Shown here piece after piece: positions 8,210 to 21,013 of a DNA stretch of 64,000 bases. Numbering within the stretch: position 1 is the stretch's first letter; every line of letters begins with the position of its first letter. Where the stretch lies: positions 13,705,454 to 13,769,453 of the forward strand of contig CM056563.1 of assembly GCA_029721515.1 (NCBI GenBank), in the 5' to 3' direction. Source of the stretch: Synanceia verrucosa. Taxonomy: Eukaryota; Chordata; Actinopteri; Perciformes; Synanceiidae. The translations under genes were made by a program, and so were the position numbers. The notes below the pieces were generated by a model that ran no database searches, was not told where the DNA came from, and saw nothing but the letters and a program-made list of their open reading frames with translations.

Positions 8210-8672
8210 TGTCTGGCGCAGTAATACACAGCAGAGTCCTCTGGCTTTAGGCTGGACAGCCTCAGATACACCATGCTGTTGCTATTATCTCTGGTGATTT
8301 CTATCCGTCCTTGCACAGTGGTTGCATACATTGTTTTACTTGAATCATAGTAAATAAGCCCCATCCATTCCAGTGCTTTCCCTGCAGGCTGCCTAATCCA
8401 GTGCATTCCATACTGACTGAAATCAAATCCAGTTCCCCTGCAGGAAAGACTGAGGGTCTCTGCAGGCTTGTTCAACACTGCAGTAGAGGGAAGGGACTCC
8501 AGAGCTTGGCCATTCAAACCTGTCAAATAACCAGAAGTGTAAAGAGACAAACCAGAATGAGAGAGAGAGAGAGAGAGTAATAAATGCCAAAACACTGAAT
8601 ATATGCTTCAGCATGAAGCAACTTACAGGGCAGACAGAGCACTGTCAGCAGAACAGACAGTTTGTTCATCAT
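8210..8672 (-). CDS. IGHV segment of a third subgroup, most distal V (V-f)
   Basis: Complete V segment. Leader exon 8627-8672 (tandem ATGs at 8672-8670 and 8669-8667, MMNKLSVLLTVLCLP), donor GTAAGT at 8626-8621. The 107-nt intron contains a (GA)n tract at about 8559-8577. Acceptor AG 8521-8520; V exon 8210-8519. Landmarks: LSLSCRGTGFDFSQYGMH, WIRQPAGKALEWMG, CDR2 LIYYDSSKTM, GRIEITRDNSNSMVYLRLSS, DSAVYYCARH. No stop before the recombination signal (8171-8209). It is the V farthest from the expected D/J/C side; no V sequence was found beyond it, so it appears to mark the locus edge. It has a perfect octamer at 8747-8754. Confidence 0.94.
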
Positions 8673-8746
8673 CTTGAGGCTGAAGAAGTGAACTCAGCTG
8701 CTACACACCAGCCGACAAATTCAGGAAGGGATGTATATCTGCAGAA

Positions 8747-8754
8747 ATTTGCAT
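8747..8754 (-). promoter_or_regulatory. Perfect immunoglobulin octamer of V-f
   Basis: The plus strand reads ATTTGCAT, so the coding strand carries the consensus ATGCAAAT, 75 bp upstream of the leader ATG. It is the only perfect octamer among these V segments. Confidence 0.8.
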
Positions 8755-8759
8755 TGGAA

Positions 8760-10416
8760 TTTAAAGGGAGGGGTGAATATATTTATACATATTTGCAACA
8801 GGTGCTATGTCAGATGTGCTTGTGTATGTTGGGGCTGTTTAGGTGTGAGTGTGATTCTCTGTTCTTACCAGAGGTCTGAGCTACTTGGTGTGTGCATCTG
8901 TTTTAATCATATGAATACAAAGTGGTACATTGAGTTTCATGTGTTGTTTCAGCACTTTTTTCACTGACAAACCATTTTACTGGCCACAACATCTTTTGAG
9001 TCACTAAAATAGATAAATAATCAAATTGTCCTGAAAATTCTGACCATCCATGCAATCAAGATTTATATTAACATGTGTTTTTAAACCTTTTTACAAGGCT
9101 GGTTGCTCCTGTTTCAACAAGCTCATCAAACAAGTGTGAAAAATATTCTGGACCAGGAAAGAAACAGGTTGTGGACAAAAACTATGGGAATGAACACATA
9201 AAATACCTCAAACAATCCAACAGCACAACTTTGATTTGACTAAATTACTAACCGACACCTCTCAATGGTAATTAAACATTTCTGAAATGTAATTATGCTC
9301 CTGTTTCATAAATGATAGCCTATTTTGCACTTCACTCTTTGCATGTTTTCTACATTTAAGGATGATACAGCTGAGTAAAACACAACTTTCATTCACAGTT
9401 GCTGCACAGAATATGGCTGCAATTTGGGTAGCAGGAGAAATCTAATCTGTATGAATTATATGTTTTGAACAGGATCAATGCAGTTACATAAAAAGGTATT
9501 AAAAATTATTTCATGGCATGATTTGACATTCTGCTCATGAGGTCAGATAATACTCATCCTGCTAGTGCATGCAGACGTACATGCTGTATGTTGCTGTGTG
9601 ATCAAGTGTGCTCATTTATTTCATTCATGGTCCTCTCATGCAATGTGACAAACAATTCAGCTTCAAATGTGATTATTGCGCGTACATTGATAATATCTTC
9701 TTAAATTGCACGGAGCCTTTCAGTTCACCAGTGCATGTATGGTTATGCAATAAGCTGATGATATACAGTAGATTCTGATGTGAAAACAAGCATTTTGAGT
9801 GCTGCATGTCATTTTTGTTAATAATCAGTAAGATTAATAAATACCATACAAATATCAATTGCATATATTTAGGCATGCGATTCACAATCCTTTTTAATAC
9901 TGGATTTTTCCCCATCTCCCATCTGTCTTCTGTTTTGTTTCATTTAGTGATAATGGATAGAAAGCTTTATCCAGACAGTCATTTTCTCAACTGGCACCAC
10001 ATGAATCAGATGTATGATAATGTATTCTCCATGAGTGTCCTTTTTCCAAATTAATAAGGGTTGAAATACAAATATGAAGTCAGATGCTGACACGAGTTAT
10101 TGTTTGTGATATTTAGATGCATTTATTCTTTGTGATAAAGTTTAAAAGCAAACAGCAATAATATTTGACTTTCTATATGAAATTGTGCATGCACAGCGTT
10201 GAGCCTGTGTCTCTTTTCTGGACCAAAGCTGCAGAGATAATCCATATGAGACCTCATCCCTCCTCTCTGGCATACACAGATCACTGCAGATCACGGTTTA
10301 CACAGAGACACATGCTCACAAGGAAAAACAGAGAAGCTGAATCGTACAGTGACATATTTATTTAACAGAAAAATTACAAATACAAGTAGCCCAGGATCTC
10401 GATTAAGGCTGCCATC
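8760..10416. other. Boundary between IGHV cluster and cabp5
   Basis: About 1.65 kb of AT-rich DNA with no V relic, recombination signal or conserved frame. Reading frames at 9673-10054 and 10165-10365 have no recognisable composition or motif. The cabp5 5' untranslated region should lie at the right end, but I cannot place a start site. Confidence 0.5.
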
Positions 10417-13400
10417 ATGAGTATTACACAAGCGTGCATCTTTCTCAGGGGAGGAACGAGGAGACAAGTAAGTTTAAATGGTTATACTGTTCATGTTTAT
10501 GATTTAATGGTGGTCATTTTCTTCTACATCTCAGATAAATTAAGTGTATATGGACTGATGTAGCCTTGGTATTTGAAGTTTGGATGAGACTGTGTTGAGA
10601 TACTGCTAGATAAAAACATGTTTGAAGAAAGCATTTGACAGATGCCATATTAACCGATGTTAGAAGCACAGAAAAAGAAATATTTCAGTCAGAAACAGGT
10701 TGATTTACATGTATGATGTCATATAAAATAGTGGCTAAAAGTAGTAGCAAAAGTTAAAAAAAAAAAATCAAAATGTAATTTAAAACCAATATGTTTCAGA
10801 ACTTTGTAAATAAGTTTGTAAGTAACTTATCATATACCAAAATTATACTGTAAATTCTTGTGAAAGTAATGTTACAGTACCATAAAATTAAAAGTGAAAA
10901 TACCTAACAGTTTAATACAAAGAGATAAGTGAAAATACTAAAAGTTCATCATGTGATGACGTGGCTACATGTACATGAAGAATATATTAAACGAAGGTAC
11001 ATTTAATAAATTCCTGCTCTGACATCTGTTATGCTGTATGAGTGTGTTTTTAAGAGCATGATATAATTTCTAATTTTCGAAACATTATAATGCACTCTGT
11101 TTGAGTATGGGCCATTCAAATTTATTTACACGTATAAAAACTTAAACAATTTCAACAAGTATATTTGCCATTTGATTTTCTTTTTCATATGTAATATGAA
11201 GACATATATTTATGTATGGGGTTACAGGAGGTCATTGTATGTGACAGTAGCTAGCAATAGTTGTGATAGTTGTAGATAGATAGATAGATAGATATTTTGT
11301 GGTACACCACTCAGTATAAAACATAATAACATCATATTTTTTACTAATTTCATTTTATTTTTTTGCAGACAAGAGCTCTTACAAATGATGAGATTGATGG
11401 TAACTGCTGTTTTTGTGCTTTCACAAGTATAATGTTCAACTTTTAGTCGCACACCTTCTAATTCGCAATTAGTACAATAACTAATTGCACTAAATTGCAT
11501 TGCAAATTTTCAGTCTTACATATACCGTACATAGTCCTAATAGTATTTCATTTATTGTGTTTTAATTTCATTTCATTTGCAATTAAAACAATGTTTCTTT
11601 TCTTTTTTTTTTTTTTAGTATCATGCATATATTTATTATTAGTTTTAGTAATTATTTTATTATTTCATTATTGTTGTTTATTGTTTGTTTCTACTATAAC
11701 ATGTTGACACTGTAGAAAGTGAATATTCCCCTATGGAGGGATAAATAAAAAACTCTTCTAGTCTGTTCTATTCTAATCTTCTGTGTCTGTATGCTCTCTA
11801 GAGTTACGAGAAGCTTTTTTAGAGTTTGATAAAGACAAGGATGGTTTCATATCCTGCAAGGACCTGGGGAACCTGATGAGGACCATGGGTTATATGCCGA
11901 CAGAGATGGAGCTCATAGAGCTCAGCCAGAACATCAACATGAATTGTGAGTAAAGTCCTCTTATTTCATAAAAGGCATAAAATGTCATAATGTTATATTT
12001 GTGCTGGTTATTGAGAGTTGATGAATTTGATTAGAATATCCATAATATAATAAAAATTTATTATGCATCATTTTAATATGGGTATCCCCCTTTTTTCCTA
12101 AAACATCATTGGATGCATTTTTTTTGCAAGTTTTGGAGAATTCATGACCTCTCTGCTGAGCTACCAGAGTGGAGGTCTTTTCTATTCCAGAATATAATGT
12201 AAAACATCACACAACAACAGGCCAAGGCCGATTTTCTTTTCTTTTTGTTTTTTTTTAGTTTCAGGAAATGTGTCTTTCACGCTCTACTTAACAATGGTCT
12301 CCAGAGACACAGAGCATATTTGTATGGCCTATTTCTGTTTCAAAAATAGCTGACCAAGTGTTGGTAGAAACAATCATATACTATAGATATTGTCTGCAGG
12401 CTCAGTCAGCATTTCACAATAATTTTACAGCAGAGCACAGCTATCATCATACACTATGTTTGTTCATCACATCTGAAGTATTTCTCTCCACTGTGATTTT
12501 GAATTAAATCAATAATTCAACAGAAGGATGGTAAAAGGCCAGAGGAAGTGGTGTAAGTGTGTAAAAACAGTTTTCCATGATGACTATTGTAGCAGACTGA
12601 CATATGTGAAACAGACACTAGTTGCCAAAAATAAATCTCTCTGACAGTCAGCTAAAAGCATGAACTTGTTTTGAGAAAATCACAGTGGTGTTACAGCACT
12701 CAAATTTTGCTTAAGTTGTGTTCGCGGCTCACTCACATTAGTTACACCTTTTGTCCCATCACAGTGGGGGGACGGGTGGACTTTGATGATTTTGTGGAAC
12801 TAATGACCCCCAAGCTCCTGGCTGAAACTGCAGGGATGATTGGGTTGAAGGAACTCAAAGAAGCATTTCGAGAGGTGAGCTCAATATACCTGCTCTCTCT
12901 TTTTTTGGGCTTTGGCACCCCATGGTGGATATTAAATGAACATACTGTAAAAGCTGAGATCTGGCAAAATGGTATGTTTTTATTGCAATATGACTTTGCA
13001 ATGTTTTGTTTCCCCCCACCAATTCAGTTTGATATAGACGGTGATGGCGCTATCACATCTGAGGAGCTGAGACATGCCATGATAAAGTTACTAGGGGAAC
13101 AAACCAGCAAAAATGAAATTGATGCAGTGGTCAGAGAAGCTGACAACAACGGAGATGGAACAGTTGACTTTGAGGGTGAGATACGAGTGCACACAACCAC
13201 ACATGAATACACACAAACTGCTGTCTATATGTTGAGTTGCTTCAGTGGCTCTGTGGAACACAAATTTGATCAATCAATGTTGCATAAAATGTAATTTTAG
13301 TCATTGAAGAAAGTAATTGTAGCTTCTACCATAAAAAATGTTTGAAGGTTGTTACTTTATGATTTTCATTCAGTGTCAGAGTTTGTATGTAGTGAGGAGT

Positions 13401-13484
13401 TTTGTAGTTGTCACTCTGAAGAGTTTAGCTCGTCAGCTCTCTCTTCTCTTCACAGAATTTGTGAAAATGATGTCACAGAAATGA
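10417..13484 (+). CDS. cabp5: Calcium-binding protein 5 (CaBP5)
   Basis: Neuronal calmodulin-like calcium sensor; family members modulate voltage-gated Ca channels, and CaBP5 acts in retinal rod bipolar cells and photoreceptor signalling. Six coding exons: 10417-10467, 11369-11399, 11802-11945, 12765-12874, 13028-13175, 13456-13484; every junction is GT-AG and in phase, giving 170 aa. EF1 loop DKDKDGFISCKD (37-48), EF2 degenerate NMNLGGRVDFDD (73-84), EF3 DIDGDGAITSEE (114-125), EF4 DNNGDGTVDFEE (151-162). An inactive EF2 is a CaBP hallmark. The start MSITQACIFLRGG matches the CaBP5 ACIFLR N-terminus and lacks the Gly-2 myristoylation signal of CaBP1/2. Exons of 31, 144, 110 and 148 nt fit the family structure. 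Confidence 0.93.
11690..11790. repeat. Repeat tail in cabp5 intron 2
   Basis: Contains CCCCTATGGAGGGATAAATA followed by a TCTAGTCTGTTCTATTCTAA tail, resembling the 3' end of a fish retroposon. It is an inverted relative of the motif at 5868-5965. It lies just upstream of the cabp5 exon 3 acceptor. Confidence 0.5.
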
Positions 13485-13945
13485 GGACAGCAGGATGACT
13501 GGATGACTGAATAGAGAGGATGCATTTTTATTTAATTCTATGCTGATTGTAGTTTTCTGTTATGTAAGTGGCATCTGCCTAAACCACAATAACGTGACGC
13601 ACGTTAATTTCAAGTTTTTTTGTATATAAAATTGTTGAAATTTGATTGGCGGCTTGAATCTCATTATCTCAGCCACACTCTTAGATTTTTGGTATATTTC
13701 AGATCATTAAATTGGACAAGTTTGTCATCTGTTTTGCTGTGATCCCCCTAGACCCATTCCACAGAGCAGTAAAATATGTTTTAAGCTCTGCTTTACTTGG
13801 CTGTTGACCTGATATTCAAAAGTCATAAACCCCAGCTGTAGAGTGAGGACCATGTCTATCTTTAATGTTAATCTTATTCATTAGTGTAAACCCAACTGTT
13901 CTTATTCAGCACACATTATTTTATGCATATGTGGTCACCGGAGGG

Positions 13946-13951
13946 AATAAA
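13946..13951 (+). terminator. Candidate cabp5 poly(A) signal
   Basis: AATAAA about 460 bases after the cabp5 stop. It is the first consensus hexamer downstream; use is inferred. Confidence 0.45.
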
Positions 13952-13954
13952 CTC

Positions 13955-16900
13955 TGTGTATGCTTCTTCCTTAGGATGATCAGTTGGTATTTTTCCATGG
14001 TCCATGATTGTCCAGTATTGGTCCATGGCAACAGCTCATCCTTAATTTCTGCACTGAATTTAATCTAATCCAGAGAACACCTTTAATGTCTGCAGCCAAC
14101 ATAACATAAAAAAAGCCTTAGTCCCTCAGTGAGCAGCAGGGCCACATCTCCTCCTCCCTTTCTTCAGTCTCACTCTCACTTCATTCAGCACTGGACTGTA
14201 ATTAAAGCTGTAGTTTACTTTTCGTATAAATCAGTGTACATTGAGCTCAATACATGGTAGGTAAGAGGTAAGTGAGATGTTGGATGCAGGACTTTTAGTT
14301 TTTACACATTGTTAGTGGTACTTTTACTCAAGTAAGTAACTTAACAGGTTCTGTTTTGGATGCCACCGAATGTTATTTAATGTGAATTTTTTGAGTTAAG
14401 TTTAATTAAATCTCAGAGATAAAATAAAAATGCAAGCTATTTCTCAGATGTTTGTGATGTGAATGTCGTTAATGTCTTTAGTCACATCTTCAAGCACATG
14501 TGGATTTGCATTCTTATTTTTTGAAGGATGCTCCAGTATCCATCCAGCCATTATCTACTGCTTATCCTGGAGCCTATCCCAGTTGTCTTAGGGTGAAAGG
14601 CAGGGTACACCCTGGACAAGTCGCCACCTCATCGCAGGACACATAGAGACAGTTAACCACTCACACTCACATTCACACCTACGGTCAATTTAAATTAGCC
14701 AATTAACCTAATCCCCATGCATGTTTTTGGATGGTGGGAGGAAGCCGGAGTACCTGGAGATAACCCACGCAGACACGGGGAGAACATGCAAACTCCGGAT
14801 GCTCCAGTAAAATAAATATTTTCATTTATTAATAAAATAAAACATAATACTGTAGTCATTGTGAATCTTGTGGAATATAATGTGACAGTGAGTACAATTA
14901 ATTACTGGAGATTACTGGACTTTCATTTAATATTGTAGTCTAGGTCATACAAAACCGTTTAACTAACTCTGACTCAAACCACTGCTACTGTCCAAACCAG
15001 ATTAATTCACATTTTAACTAATATGATATTTCTGAATGGCAGATTGTCAAAAATAATAATTCTTTACCACTTTTTTCATTTGGCATTTTCACTGAAAATA
15101 ATCCCTCTAAGGTTGCTATTAGTGCTGTTGCATAACAACATTAAAACTGTGTGGCAATAGCTATTTTTGTGTTTTAATTAAATGTGCTGGTCATAAACTT
15201 TTGAGGCTGTAGCCTGATGTGTGTTATACAGTCAAAGTAATGGGAAAACAGTATTTCTTCATGAACCTGTGCGGTGACCAATATCAATGTCAGATACAAA
15301 ACAACACCTCCCTCTGAGAAAATAAATATAAGATCTCAAGTAATTTCCTTGTTAAATAAAGGTAAAATAAAAATGTTAAAAGATTTGCATCAGCATTAAT
15401 TTGAACTCAGTGGCATGGTGTGATGATGTGGAGGATGGTTTAGCAAATGAGTTTTATTCCAAGAATATCATCCCATAATGATCCCCAATGCTCAAACATA
15501 CTATTTTTGTGACTTTCACAATGGTGTTTAGCTTCCCATTGAATCCCACACAGCTTGTGGAATAAATGTCCAGTGTTGAACAAATCACACATCATGAGCC
15601 AACATACATACAACTACATATAAACAATCTCAGGAATAATCTGTTTCTGTGGGGTGGATTAGTTCAGTCGCTGTAATCCTCATCATGGATGACCAGATGG
15701 CAGATAAGACAAAATCACCACTCTAATTCTCATCTACTGACTGAAAAAGTAGCCCCAAAAAGGGAGATTAATGAACCAGAGGTTTTCAAAATTATATTTT
15801 ATAAGTTTTTGTATATTCACTTGAGGCTACAGGCTTATTATTTTCCCCAAATAATGATACTGGCCTTTTTTTGTCAGCTCCATGGAAAACAATCTGCATT
15901 TTATCATAATTAACAAGCCAGGTTGTCAAAAGGCTATTTTTCTGTCATGGAAACAATATATTTAAATACTATTTATGAGTTTAAAGCTAGGATGGGTAAT
16001 GTATTGTAAATAAAATATATATTATATATTTGTTGAAATTTTAAATACATCCCGCAATCACAAAATAAATAGAAAAAAGTCTGGTGTCTGTGGTGGTTTG
16101 AGGACTGTAATAAGCTTGTTCAATCATTTACTGTAGCTCAAATGCAACTTTCTCACATGATTCTGGGACTTTCATTGGAAAAGAGCTGATTATTTTTAAA
16201 ATGTAATGTACTCTTGCTGGAATAAATAAAATAAATGTGTTCCCTCATACAAATACATAAGTATCAACAGCAATTTACCTGTATTATGATATTACTCTGT
16301 TAATCTATACAATCACATGTGTACATTTTACATGTATCAATATTGATATTTATTTATTTGGCATTGACAAAAATGAGCATGAGCAAATAACCAATTATAT
16401 CAATAAACAGAGAAAAAATTGATTCGTAGATAGAAACACACAAGCATACACTGTGCTAATAAGATAAAGAATAATCACAGTATGCAAACATTAATATATG
16501 GTTTGCATTCATTTTAGAAAGAAAAAAATAGGCCTACATTTACATGATTTTCATGTGTCACAGTTTTTTGGGTGAGCTACCTATACGTTTTAAAATGAAG
16601 CAGCCCAGGCTGATTCGTGCACATGCATCAGCTGCAAAGTCCAGCAATCAGGAAAGATTGATTTAACATGCAAATAGCATTCACTAGCATAGTATATGAT
16701 GTCATGGTAAGATTTACAGTGCTTAATACCAGATCTGCCCTTCCTGGGTTGGATCCCGTTGTGCTTTAAAGTGATGTCAGTTTGCAGTTTGCAGCCATAT
16801 TGTCAAACATTTAGCATAACATCATCTCTAACAATGCCCTCCAGTGGCACTTCCTGGTGTAGACCATATATCCAACACCACTTGTAAGCATGGCTGACCC

Positions 16901-17037
16901 TTTGGCCCATTGTGTAATTCTTAGGGCAGATCACACAGTGATTCATCGACTGGAATGAGATGCATAACCCACAACAAGCAGGGCTAAGGTAAGGCATCCC
17001 TGCATGTTGTCTGTAGGTAGTTTTGGCAGGAGTGTAT
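13955..17037. other. Intergenic region between cabp5 and asphd1 (convergent)
   Basis: AT-rich, about 3 kb. It holds the SINE at 14539-14796. A piece near 14285-14350 resembles a common fish repeat (GCAGGACTTTTA...GGTACTTTTACTCAAGTAAG). No gene was recognised. AATAAA motifs on the minus strand near 16349-16358 could end the asphd1 transcript, about 690 bases past its stop. Confidence 0.5.
14539..14796 (-). mobile_element. 5'-truncated SINE copy with 13-bp target duplication
   Basis: The body from CCATCCAGCCATTATCTACT to AGAACATGCAAACTCC matches the body of the fuller copy at 29650-30003. It is flanked by perfect direct repeats GGATGCTCCAGTA (14526-14538 and 14797-14809), the signature of target-primed insertion. 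The tRNA-derived head is absent, so it is a 5'-truncated minus-orientation copy. Confidence 0.82.
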
Positions 17038-19320
17038 TCAGAGGTCGGGGTTGAACATGAAGTCCAAAGCTTGTCTCTCTGCTGCAGCCACATTTGGATG
17101 CCAGAGGTCCACACTCAAAATGACTCGAGGTCCAACATCTGGAGAGCCTTTAGAAATAGGCACAGATTAAATTAAAAAAAAAATTAAGATTAAAAAAATG
17201 CATGCCTTTTAGTTTGAACTGTTGGGAACAAATGTAAGACACCCATAGACTCTTGAGTAAATCTTCACTTGCTGCTTGTTTTATGCACTGAGATCATGCA
17301 TTGCTTGTTGATTGAAATATAATGACAGAATGAATGTGAGAGAGCATTTGTTTTTCAAAATTGTACGTGATTCACCAACCTTTGTGGGAGACAGTGTGGA
17401 GGAACGAGTCATCAACCAGGAGGCAGTGTCCCTCTGACCAGCACTGAGGCTCCCCTCCCACCACCAGCTCACACATGGGTGGAGTCTGCAGACCTGCAAG
17501 AGTGATGCCTGTTTTTAAACTTTGAAAAATAAAATGTTATGGTTTCCCTCAGCTAAGAAGGTCATGCACTCCACTCCTGTCTGTGTTTAAAACATTAAAA
17601 CACAGACAGGATTAAAGCTAGACAGATCACACTGCAAAATGGGCTAAGGAGGAAATGAACCTCAACCTCGACTTACAAAGTACCAAATTATGCAATAGTT
17701 TAGTGTTTTATCAGGTCAGTTTTCTTTTTCTTTTTGATGGAGTCAATGACAGACTCAGAGAAATGCAGACAGAGTTTTGTTTTGTTTTTTAACTGACCAA
17801 GGTGACAGCGTAGGCGTGTATTGGTGGGACCATATGAGCTCCCCAGTGTAGCTCCAGGTCCCAGCAGCCAAAATCCAGCAGATCCCAATGAGTTGCTGCT
17901 TATGAATGTTCGTAGAGATAGAAGTGTTCGGTAGGTGCAGGGACAGGAGCGACAGTTTCCAGCTACAGAGACACCTGCACTGTACAAAGGAAATGCTGCC
18001 TGGCCCTGAAAGAGACAATGACCTGCAATTAACATATAACTCAGATGAGACACATGCACCAGAATTAAACAGGGTTAATCCATTTCACTCCTGTTAATAT
18101 CAGATCCTGTGTGTGGATTTTTATTTGAGAACAGTACTAATCATAGAAAAGCACAATGAGTGTCTGGCAACACAGCACTGGGCAGCTATGGAACACACTT
18201 TTTGGAGGTTTTGGGCCAAAGAGGTGAACTTTATTGTTATTGTCAGTTGTTTTCTATAGTTATGGCAATAATGCCACATTGAAAACTGATATGATGATGT
18301 CCGTTTGCAGACATTTCTTTCCACAGTCCCTTGCATAACAGATGAAAGATGTTTATACACAGGTCAGAAGTGCTTTTGCATTGTGTCCTTACTCACAGTG
18401 GGCCTGAAAGTTTTTATTGTGTACCTTTGGTCCCAGACTGGTCCAGCCTAGTTTTGAGTCGATGCCCCTCTGGTAAACAGCCTTGAATTCAGCTAAGATT
18501 ACGGAATAATTGGCTTCTAAGACTTCAATGTCATGTCGATGAGCATCTCGAGGGAAGAAAGGAACACTTGGGACATCTGGCAAGAAGAAGAGATGAGGCT
18601 TCTGTATAGCAGAGTGATCGTTCAGTCTGACCTAAAGTGAAAATGAGAAAACAATGACTCATTCTTGATTTCTTCCTCCACTGTTTACTTTTGAAGTAGT
18701 TCCAAATGAGGTGGTAGTACTGCCAGTCTTGTACTTTTTATGCAGTTATACATGCTGTGAAAACAAACATTTGACCAAGTGGAGTTTGATGTTAAATACA
18801 CCAGATACACAGTATTTTCTGTCAGTAGCAAGTGCATATGAATGTGTATGGCCTGCAATGAATGAACTTGTACCTGCTCACGGAGGCCCTTATGAATGCG
18901 GCCCATGCCCACCCAACTGTAGCGCTTGGCATACTCTTGCAGTGCTGCGTACAGTTTCTTGGCTTCTGCAGAAGCCTGGGTTGGGAACAGGGCATGACTC
19001 AGCACTGGGGTGAGGTAGCCCTGTCCCTGCTCCTCATCCTCCTCTGTTTCCATGGAAATAAAGGGAGTAATTTGATCACTCCTGGACAGCTTGGATCGTG
19101 CACTACACTTTGTTCCAGCACAGCCACCACCACGGGACATCTTAGACCGTCTTGAACCTGACTTGCCAGTGTGTGCGTGGCCTGGTATTGGCAGGTCGGA
19201 GCCCATCCGATAACAGTGCCACAGAAAGAGTAGCAGAAGAGTCCAAAGAAGGCCATTCAGTGAATGGACACCGAGCTCAACATATGGAGGCAAGGGCAGC
19301 GTGTTCATTGACCAGTGCAT
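17038..19320 (-). CDS. asphd1: Aspartate beta-hydroxylase domain-containing protein 1
   Basis: Predicted type II membrane 2-oxoglutarate/Fe(II)-dependent beta-hydroxylase relative; the substrate is not established. Exons in coding order: 18874-19320, 18425-18631, 17798-18005, 17380-17493, 17038-17147. All junctions are GT-AG and in phase, giving 361 aa, a little shorter than human ASPHD1 as I recall it. One N-terminal membrane segment (LNGLLWTLLLLFLWHCY, about 21-37), then YAKRYSWVGMGR. The hydroxylase domain includes PTNTRLRCHLGL (His about 286) and LVDDSFLHTVSH (His about 320), matching the two iron-ligand histidines of ASPH. It ends LWHPNVAAAERQALDFMFNP. The ATG follows a possible acceptor (TTTTAAAG), so a 5' noncoding exon is likely. 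Paralog ASPHD2 is possible, but the sez6l2-kctd13 neighbours favour ASPHD1. Confidence 0.92.
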
Positions 19321-19329
19321 CCTTTAAAA

Positions 19330-20230
19330 TTGTGAGACACTAAGATACTGAAATGCAAACAGATTGAGAGATAATGTTAATCCATACACATATGTAATGT
19401 GGCAAAGTACAATAAAATATTGTCACTCTCACAGAAAAATTTCAGTATGTATTTCCCCCCAAAGTCCTACAGGTCATTCTAAGGGGGGAAGGCTCCCAAA
19501 AGCCTAAAGGGAATGACGCTGCGTCCTGGATTCTAACAGCCCTCTCATTCATTTATTTTCTTTACTTTAATCCCCTTTGGGGTCACAGGGAGCTGAGGCC
19601 AATCCCAGCATGCATTTGGAACAAATTAGTGGAGCAATCGGGTCAGGTTGCTGGTCCATGACAGAGCCACTGACCCTATGGTTAAGTTGCCTCTGACTCT
19701 AACTTTATCACGTTATGTAAGTCCTGATCTTGGACCTTTATAAGTAAACTCTAGTGGTGGGTGTAGATCTCATAGCAGATAATGTTCTGGAGTTGTCTAT
19801 TCAGAGAACATCCGTTTCTTCCCTGTGTTCCTTTGCAACACAAAGTTTGCAGTCATTGTATCTATTCCTTATTTTTCCAATAGCATCATGTTTTGTCTGT
19901 GTTTTGTGATGGACCGCATAGTGCTCGCTTTCCTATGTAAAGCACACACACACACACACTTGAAAACTCTTACTTGGCAGCTTACAGTATGCATTTGTTC
20001 ACATACTTGTGCTCTTATGTTGTTTTTTGTAGATTTTTTTTGTATATTCTTAAATTGCTTATATTGTTGGTTTTGCACTATACTGCATTTTTGCACTAGA
20101 AGTTGATAGTGCTCAAATGAATTAATATAAGAAATATTAACATTAACATGTGTAGGGCACCAGTGTTGAATATTTATTTGACCCTGTCACCAGTAGACCA
20201 AAGATCTGTAAATGACAATGCAAAGAGCAG
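19330..20230. other. asphd1 upstream flank
   Basis: Intergenic stretch in the head-to-head asphd1/sez6l2 interval. It contains a CA run at 19942-19958 and no recognised frame. Asphd1 5' noncoding exon(s) probably lie between here and the GC-rich block near 20740-21010. Confidence 0.4.
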
Positions 20231-20236
20231 GCAAGG

Positions 20237-20351
<115 letters not shown>

Positions 20352-20734
20352 AGTGGGAGGGCTCTTTTCTAATAGGCTTCCTCCGACGGATTGGTTTTGT
20401 GGTTGCATTAATGGCATGCTATGTGATGAAACTTGCCACTGCAACACCTATAGGCTACAGCACGGTGTGTGTTTGTGCAGCGTTTTTTTTTTTTTCTTGT
20501 TGTTGTTGTTGTTGTTTTGCCATCACTTCAGCATTTGTTGTTGCTCTGCAGCAGACCCCTATAGCTCAGCTCACTCATGTTTAACGTCCGCATCCCATGT
20601 TAGCGCACATATCCACCCATTACAGGACGCAAAACAAAACGTTCACCATGCATACTGTTCCATGCGGACTTAAAATGCTCAAACATACAATAGTTACCCA
20701 CTGCGTGCCCATCTCATGTCTCTGTCGATTACCT

Positions 20735-21013
20735 TGATGCACCGAGCAGCGCACTTCAGCACCAGGCTGGCGGACAGCTCCTCTGGCGCTCAAACATAAA
20801 ATGTGGACGCCTCCCGCAGTTACCGCATGCGACCGCTAGGGCGCACCTGAAGCTCCAACACAAATGCCCTCACATCATAGCCGAATGCGTCAAGCACACG
20901 GTAACCAGCTTGGGGCATCTCACCAGCACAAACCCCGCCGTGTTCTCGGGGCCTAAAGCAACAGGATACAGTCCAAGTGGAGGAGCACACAGGACGCAGC
21001 CTGGAAGACAAAG
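20735..21013. promoter_or_regulatory. GC-rich block, probable asphd1/sez6l2 promoter and sez6l2 5' UTR exon
   Basis: Locally CpG-rich sequence (for example CTGGCGGACAGC, TACCGCATGCGACCGC, ACCCCGCCGTG) in otherwise AT-rich DNA. It ends with GAAGACAAAG|GTAAGC at 21013/21014, a strong donor. A matching acceptor TTGACAG at 21784-21790 precedes the sez6l2 ATG by 24 bases, so 20950-21013 is probably the end of a noncoding first exon. The exact start site is not determined. Confidence 0.5.

Noticed and set aside
1..8760. T-cell receptor or light-chain V genes
   Set aside because: WIRQ.(T/P)GKGLEW and YYCAR motifs and 23-bp spacers fit IGHV; the 12-bp-spacer kappa type is excluded. Lambda and TCR delta types are not excluded by spacer alone, but the framework sequences argue against them.
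12671..13294. 207-aa open frame that looks like a single-exon EF-hand protein
   Set aside because: It is cabp5 exons 4 and 5 read through the intron between them; splice sites at 12875 and 13027 and the family structure show two exons.
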